From positions 17,004 to 43,486 of the forward strand of contig DAHVAA010000001.1 of the NCBI GenBank assembly GCA_027314845.1: a DNA stretch of 26,483 bases, written 5' to 3'. Positions 23,245 to 26,483 of the stretch are shown here, one piece after another (within the stretch, counting starts at the first letter, position 1; each line of letters starts with the position of its first letter). Made by a program: the position numbers and the translations under genes. The notes beneath the pieces were generated by a model that did no database searches, was not told the origin of the DNA, and saw only the letters and a list, made by a program, of their open reading frames with translations. The DNA is from Thermoplasmata archaeon (lineage in GTDB: Archaea; Thermoplasmatota; Thermoplasmata; UBA184).

Positions 23245-24312
23245 TTAAGAACCCATCGGGCGCGCCTGGATAGGGATGCGTGTCAATGCGCATTCGCTTC
23301 CCGCGGGGCCCGGTCCCATCCCCGGGGCCCCGCCCGTCGGTGACCCGAGGGGGAGCGGCCCCGAACCGGGCGTACCCCACGCGGGACCGAAGCTGAAGAG
23401 GTCCTCCATCGGCGGGTTGGCGCTCCAGCTGTCGTGCTCGCCGGTCCGGCCGAGGCCCAGGAGCCACTCGGTCGTCGTCAGGAGGTCAAAGGTGTTGTAC
23501 GGGACCTGGGAGATGTACCCCGACCGGGCGTAGGGGCTCGCGAGCGCCAGGTAGATGTGGCCGCCGCCGGTGGTGTTGTCCTTCCCGGCGGTGTCGTTGT
23601 AGGCCCCCTCGTCGTAGACGACGAACACGGCCGTCGTGCGGAACTCCGTCGAGTTCCGGAGCGGGGAGAACCACGCGTGCAGCCAGGCGTCGGCGGTCGA
23701 GATGTTCGTGTTGTGGCCATCGTCGTTGTCGTTCGGGATCACGAGCCCGTAGTTGGGGAGCCGGGCGGTGGAGACCGCCGCGTTCCAGGCGCTGAAGTTG
23801 ACCACGTGGCGATCGCAGTAGCTCGCGGGCTCGAGGACCTCGTCGTACATCACGAAGGGGCTGTGGTACACGTCGTAGGTCCCGCTGCTGCTCGGGTCGC
23901 AGGAATAGGGCATGCTCTCCATGTACGCGCTCCAGCTCTCACCGAGGTCGCTCGCGAGCCGACCGACGTTCGTCACGTTCACCGGCTTGAACAGGTTCGA
24001 GGTGTAGCCGCTCGTCGCGGCGAGGTAGTTGGGCAGGGAGTAGTGCATGACCGAGTAGAACTGTCCCGCCGAGGCGTACCGCACCGTGAGGTACTTCTCG
24101 AACGGCCCCTGCGCGAGCACGCTGGACTCCTCCTCGTTCTCGAAGAACACGACCAGCACGTGACGGATGGGCGTGGGGAAGGGTGCGGGGGAGGCCACGG
24201 CCACGACCTGCTCGACGGGCCAGACCGACGCCGGGAAACACCAGGCGACGATGCCGATGGTGGCCAGGGTCATAGCGATCCCGGCCGCCGCCCACGGGCG
24301 GAGCTTCCTCAT
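23245..24312 (-). CDS. Secreted phosphoesterase, acid phosphatase / phospholipase C family (PF04185-like), 355 aa
   Basis: An N-terminal hydrophobic segment (AAAGIAMTLATIGIVAW, after MRKLRPW) is a signal peptide or anchor, so the catalytic domain should be outside. HVLVVFFENE (E58, N59) matches the metal-binding start of the family. HYSLPNYLAATSG (89-101) matches the HPSLPNYxAxxSG nucleophile region, with S91 at the candidate position. The IPNDNDDGHN segment, TADAWL and FVVYDEG (D233, E234), plus GGGHIYLALASPYARSG, complete the family pattern. The length is typical; the C-terminal Gly/Pro-rich tail of about 40 residues looks disordered. The family hydrolyses phosphomonoesters or phospholipid head groups. 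Several N-X-S/T sequons agree with export. The start ATG 24310-24312 is fixed by the signal peptide; I see no clear promoter. cysC follows 39 bp downstream. Confidence 0.9.
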   Translation of the reverse strand: MRKLRPWAAAGIAMTLATIGIVAWCFPASVWPVEQVVAVASPAPFPTPIRHVLVVFFENEEESSVLAQGPFEKYLTVRYASAGQFYSVMHYSLPNYLAATSGYTSNLFKPVNVTNVGRLASDLGESWSAYMESMPYSCDPSSSGTYDVYHSPFVMYDEVLEPASYCDRHVVNFSAWNAAVSTARLPNYGLVIPNDNDDGHNTNISTADAWLHAWFSPLRNSTEFRTTAVFVVYDEGAYNDTAGKDNTTGGGHIYLALASPYARSGYISQVPYNTFDLLTTTEWLLGLGRTGEHDSWSANPPMEDLFSFGPAWGTPGSGPLPLGSPTGGAPGMGPGPAGSECALTRIPIQARPMGS

Positions 24313-24379
24313 GTCCGCGACGGAAGAACGTGCTGGACGGAGCGGGCCCGCGCGGCACCCGGGCGCCCCGCCCGGGGGA

Positions 24380-25777
24380 TCACGATACCGGTCTCCCGGT
24401 GCTGCGATCCTCGTCGGCCAGGAAGGCGCGCGCCGGAGGGTTCCCCAACGGGAACCCGGTCCGGAAGGCCACCCCCCGAAGACCGTTCGCCGAGTGCAGG
24501 ATCATCTCCTTATCGAACCCGGTCGAGTCGAGGGTGGACCCGATCGCCGTGAGGGATCCGAGGTACCGGGCCGAGCGCGAGGGGAGCCGCCGGGCGCCCG
24601 ACCGGGCCGCGCCCGGCACGCCGTCCGCGGCCCCCGCCCCGCCAGACAGATCGGCCTTCTCGAGGTCCAGCCGGATCAGCCGGCGCATGCTGGGAAGGAA
24701 CATCGCGTCCGGCGCCACCGGCATCCGCACCCCGCCGCTCTTCGGGCCCAAGCGGAGGACCGCCGCGCCGGGCCAGGCATGGCCGACCGGCACGTCGAGG
24801 TCGGGCGTCAGCTGCGAGCCGCCCGGCTCCTCGGGTTCGGGGACGACCCGGGCGTGTCCGAACCGGCTCTCGACGAGCCGGGAGACGAGCGCGTTGGCCT
24901 CGGGGACCCGGCTGGGGTGCGCCAAGACGACCAGCTCCCGGCTCCCGTGGACGAAGCAGGCCGAGAGGAGCTCCCGCATCAACGGGCCCGGCCCCGCGAC
25001 GGGGTCGAGCACGCCGGCGAGGGGGATGCGGCGCGATCGCAGGATCGAGATGAAGATCCGACCGCCGTCCTGGACGGCCCGGAGCTTCGCGTTCCCGACG
25101 CGCTCCCGGTAGGCGATCGGGATCTGGAGGACCCGGAGGCCCGTGCGGTAGGCCTTGAGGAACATCTCCGATTCGATCTCGAATCCCGTGGCGGAGAGGT
25201 TCAGGTGGACCCCGGTACGCAGGTCGAGCGCGTAGAACCCGCTGCAGAGATCGAGGATCGGCTGCCCGGTCGACTGCGTGGCGAGCCAGTTGAGGAGGGT
25301 GTTGCCGACCCGGTGCACGATGTCCCGGGCACCGACCTGCTGGGCATGGACCGGATTGCGGACGCCCACGACCAGCTGTCCGCCCGCCTTGAGCAGGGCC
25401 AGCGACGGGCCGATCATCTCGGGCGGATACGTGCAATCCGCATCCATGAGGAGCGCGAAGGGGATCCCCTGCGCTCCGACCCACTCGAGCGCCTCGCGAA
25501 CGGCCGAGCCCTTGCCGCGGCTCGCCTGGTGGAGGACCGTGAGTCCGAGGGATTCGGTCTCGGAGAGCGTGCCGTCGGTCGACCCGCCATCGATCACGAT
25601 GACCCCGACCCGGTGGCCGGCGCGCGCGAGCTCGCCGAGCGGGATGGCGGCGAAGGTCTTAGCTAGACCTTCCTCTTCGTTCAGGGTGGGAAGGATGACG
25701 ACCGCATCGAGCTCGCGGATGGCCTCGGCCGGGAGCTGGTGCCCGTAGGTGACCCTCGCCGCTGCGCGTTCGACCAG
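24380..25777 (-). CDS. Family 2 glycosyltransferase with a C-terminal extension; apparent CTG start
   Basis: The N-terminal GT2 domain has AVVILPTLNEEEG (residues 25-37), VIDGGSTDGT (61-70) and the metal-binding MDADCTYPPEM (D112, D114). CSGFYALDLRTG and FEIESEMFLKAYRTGLRVLQIPI are typical of dolichol-phosphate-sugar synthase-like enzymes, which move a sugar from a nucleotide donor to a lipid carrier. Residues from about 250 to the end form an unrecognised, apparently soluble extension of about 215 residues; no membrane helices are seen. No ATG, GTG or TTG exists in frame between the upstream stop (25784-25786) and GTG 25597, which lies inside the domain. CTG 25775-25777 is the only sensible in-frame start: a perfect GGAGGTGA (25784-25791) lies 6 nt upstream. 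An ATG at 25796 is in another frame, so an indel or frameshift is the alternative. Confidence 0.85.
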   Translation of the reverse strand: MVERAAARVTYGHQLPAEAIRELDAVVILPTLNEEEGLAKTFAAIPLGELARAGHRVGVIVIDGGSTDGTLSETESLGLTVLHQASRGKGSAVREALEWVGAQGIPFALLMDADCTYPPEMIGPSLALLKAGGQLVVGVRNPVHAQQVGARDIVHRVGNTLLNWLATQSTGQPILDLCSGFYALDLRTGVHLNLSATGFEIESEMFLKAYRTGLRVLQIPIAYRERVGNAKLRAVQDGGRIFISILRSRRIPLAGVLDPVAGPGPLMRELLSACFVHGSRELVVLAHPSRVPEANALVSRLVESRFGHARVVPEPEEPGGSQLTPDLDVPVGHAWPGAAVLRLGPKSGGVRMPVAPDAMFLPSMRRLIRLDLEKADLSGGAGAADGVPGAARSGARRLPSRSARYLGSLTAIGSTLDSTGFDKEMILHSANGLRGVAFRTGFPLGNPPARAFLADEDRSTGRPVS

Positions 25778-25783
25778 TCTTCC

Positions 25784-25791
25784 TCACCTCC
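25784..25791 (-). promoter_or_regulatory. Perfect Shine-Dalgarno before the GT2 CTG
   Basis: The minus strand reads GGAGGTGA, fully complementary to the 16S rRNA 3' tail core, 6 nt before CTG 25777. It is the strongest ribosome-binding site noticed in the window and is the main support for a CUG start. Confidence 0.5.
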
Positions 25792-25824
25792 TCCATCCGG
25801 GGAAGCTCCCACCTATGGGTCCCA

Positions 25825-25830
25825 GATAAA
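25825..25830 (-). promoter_or_regulatory. TATA-like box upstream of GT2
   Basis: TTTATC on the minus strand is centred about 31 nt from ATG 25796 and about 50 nt from CTG 25777. A transcript starting near 25803 would carry a leader of roughly 25 nt with the Shine-Dalgarno. Confidence 0.45.
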
Positions 25831-25974
25831 CATTCGGTCAAGGTCGTTTCTCACAGTCTTCGACGTGAAATATATCCGGTCGATGCGCATTTTTGCGTAT
25901 ATTGGCCCGGACCCACGTGGGGTCGATGCGGTGCCTGCGCCGCCGCGCCTCGAATATGTATATGTGCGTAACGT
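25831..25974. other. AT-rich intergenic island
   Basis: This part of the gap between GT4 and GT2 is far richer in A/T than the rest of the window. It contains AAATATATCC (about 25868), ATTTTTGCGTATATTGG (about 25889) and AATATGTATATGTG (about 25953). It also holds the palindrome CCCACGTGGG (about 25912) and two copies of GTCGATGCG 43 bp apart (25879, 25922). It probably carries promoter or regulatory elements; I find no convincing gene in it. Confidence 0.4.
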
Positions 25975-25988
25975 CCCGGGCCCCCGGG
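25975..25988 (-). terminator. GC palindrome abutting the GT4 stop codon
   Basis: CCCGGG-CC-CCCGGG directly adjoins the GT4 stop (25989-25991), at its downstream side on the minus strand. It could fold into a short hairpin at the mRNA 3' end, and an A/T-rich stretch follows. Confidence 0.35.
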
Positions 25989-26483
25989 TCAGGCGGTGTC
26001 GAGGAGGGACCGGAAGAGCGCGAGGTACTCGTCCGCGGTGTCGTTCCAGGTGCGGTAGGCCCGCCGATCGGGTGCGCGGGGTCGATCGAGCAGGGTCCGG
26101 AGCCCGCCGGCGACAGCGGCCGCATCCCGGGGGGCCACCAGGACCCCGTGGATCCCATCGTTGGGCAGGGTCTCCTCGGCCCCGGAGAGCGAGGACCCTA
26201 GGATCGGGACCCCGCAGGCCGCCGCCTCTTCGAGGCAGGTGGCGGTCGATTCCATGAGGCCGGTCGAGGGACAGGCGACGACGTCCGCGCCCACGTACAG
26301 CGCGCCGAGCCGGTCATCGGGGACGAACCCGAGGAAGTGGACCCGACCGTCGAGCCCGGCGGCGTGGGCCCGCGCCTTGAGACGGTCGAGCTCCGGGCCC
26401 CGGCCGGCGAGATAGGTCCGCACGTCGCGGCCCTCGGCGAGCAGCGCGGCGGTCGCGTCGATGAGGTAGCGGACGCCCTTGTA
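25989..26483 (-). CDS. Family 4 (GT-B) glycosyltransferase, C-terminal part
   Basis: The gene runs off the right window edge; about 164 residues of the C-terminal donor-binding Rossmann domain are visible. The frame begins YKGVRYLIDATAALL and continues with TYLAGRGPELDRL and VHFLGFVPDDRLGALY. The ADVVACPS segment and ESTATCLEEAAACGVPILGS then give the E-x7-E nucleotide-sugar-binding motif typical of GT4. GVLVAPRD and a short C-terminal helix end the protein. Retaining GT4 enzymes add hexoses from NDP-sugars to lipid-linked or protein-linked glycans in the cytoplasm. GTG 26421 is not the start, since homology continues upstream to the edge. GT2 lies downstream on the same strand after about 210 bp, separated by the AT-rich island, so it is probably a separate transcript. 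Confidence 0.92.
   Translation of the reverse strand, partial: YKGVRYLIDATAALLAEGRDVRTYLAGRGPELDRLKARAHAAGLDGRVHFLGFVPDDRLGALYVGADVVACPSTGLMESTATCLEEAAACGVPILGSSLSGAEETLPNDGIHGVLVAPRDAAAVAGGLRTLLDRPRAPDRRAYRTWNDTADEYLALFRSLLDTA

Noticed and set aside
13646..25891. Recurring TGCGCATT octamer (about 13647, 23287 and 25884)
   Set aside because: One copy is inside a coding region and the spacing to genes differs; a partly palindromic 8-mer seen three times is weak evidence for an operator.
25882..26257. Plus-strand frame starting MRIFAYIGP in the AT-rich island
   Set aside because: The opening residues look protein-like, but the frame soon becomes Arg/Gly-rich antisense of GT4, and the TATA-like run is only about 11 nt from the ATG.

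Overview
The window reads as a high-GC archaeal chromosome segment, by eye about two thirds G+C. Archaeal signs are TATA-type boxes (TTTATC, TTATCTA, TTATAT) centred about 27-34 nt upstream of start codons, which fits leaderless mRNAs, with Shine-Dalgarno motifs mainly at internal operon genes. Large secreted proteins are rich in N-X-S/T sequons and end in a single C-terminal membrane anchor. The combination (kelch and Ig-like surface proteins, sulfatase-fold enzymes, a high-GC euryarchaeal style) would fit a member of Thermoplasmatota. That placement is an inference and was not tested. I see no tRNA, rRNA, CRISPR array, insertion sequence or phage gene.

Layout. 1-2266 (+): the 3' part of a type I phosphodiesterase-like enzyme and a sulfatase-fold enzyme (SULF1). 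2244-4765 (-): a second phosphodiesterase paralogue (PDE2), ATGA-coupled to a secreted anchored protein (SEC1). 4902-8810 (+): a sulfatase-fold enzyme (SULF2) and a polytopic membrane protein resembling GT-C glycosyltransferases (GTC1). 8951-9529 (-): a small membrane-anchored protein (SEC2). 9658-13612 (+): SULF3 and GTC2. 13688-22342 (+): a 1385-aa surface protein, a kelch/Ig surface protein and GTC3. 22600-24312 (-): APS kinase (cysC) downstream of an acid-phosphatase/phospholipase-C-like phosphoesterase. 24380-25777 (-): a GT2 glycosyltransferase with no standard start codon in frame. 25989-26483 (-): the C-terminal part of a GT4 glycosyltransferase.

How the parts may work together. The window holds six enzymes of the alkaline phosphatase superfamily from three subfamilies, three paralogous GT-C-like membrane proteins, two soluble glycosyltransferases, a PAPS-forming kinase and four predicted cell-surface proteins. 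The sensible overall reading is a cell-envelope locus that builds glycans and decorates or trims them with phosphate- or sulfate-linked groups. The most unusual element is a repeated block: a divergently transcribed anchored protein, then a sulfatase-fold enzyme with Thr at the nucleophile position, then a GT-C-like protein. It occurs twice in tandem (3662-8810 and 8951-13612), and a third GT-C copy is linked to the surface-protein operon. The enzyme chemistry is inferred from motifs only.

No gene-free stretch exceeds 300 bases. The two largest gaps (22343-22599 and 25778-25988) hold inverted repeats and an AT-rich promoter-like island, respectively. Many long open frames in other phases are antisense or frame-shifted shadows caused by the scarcity of stop codons at this base composition.
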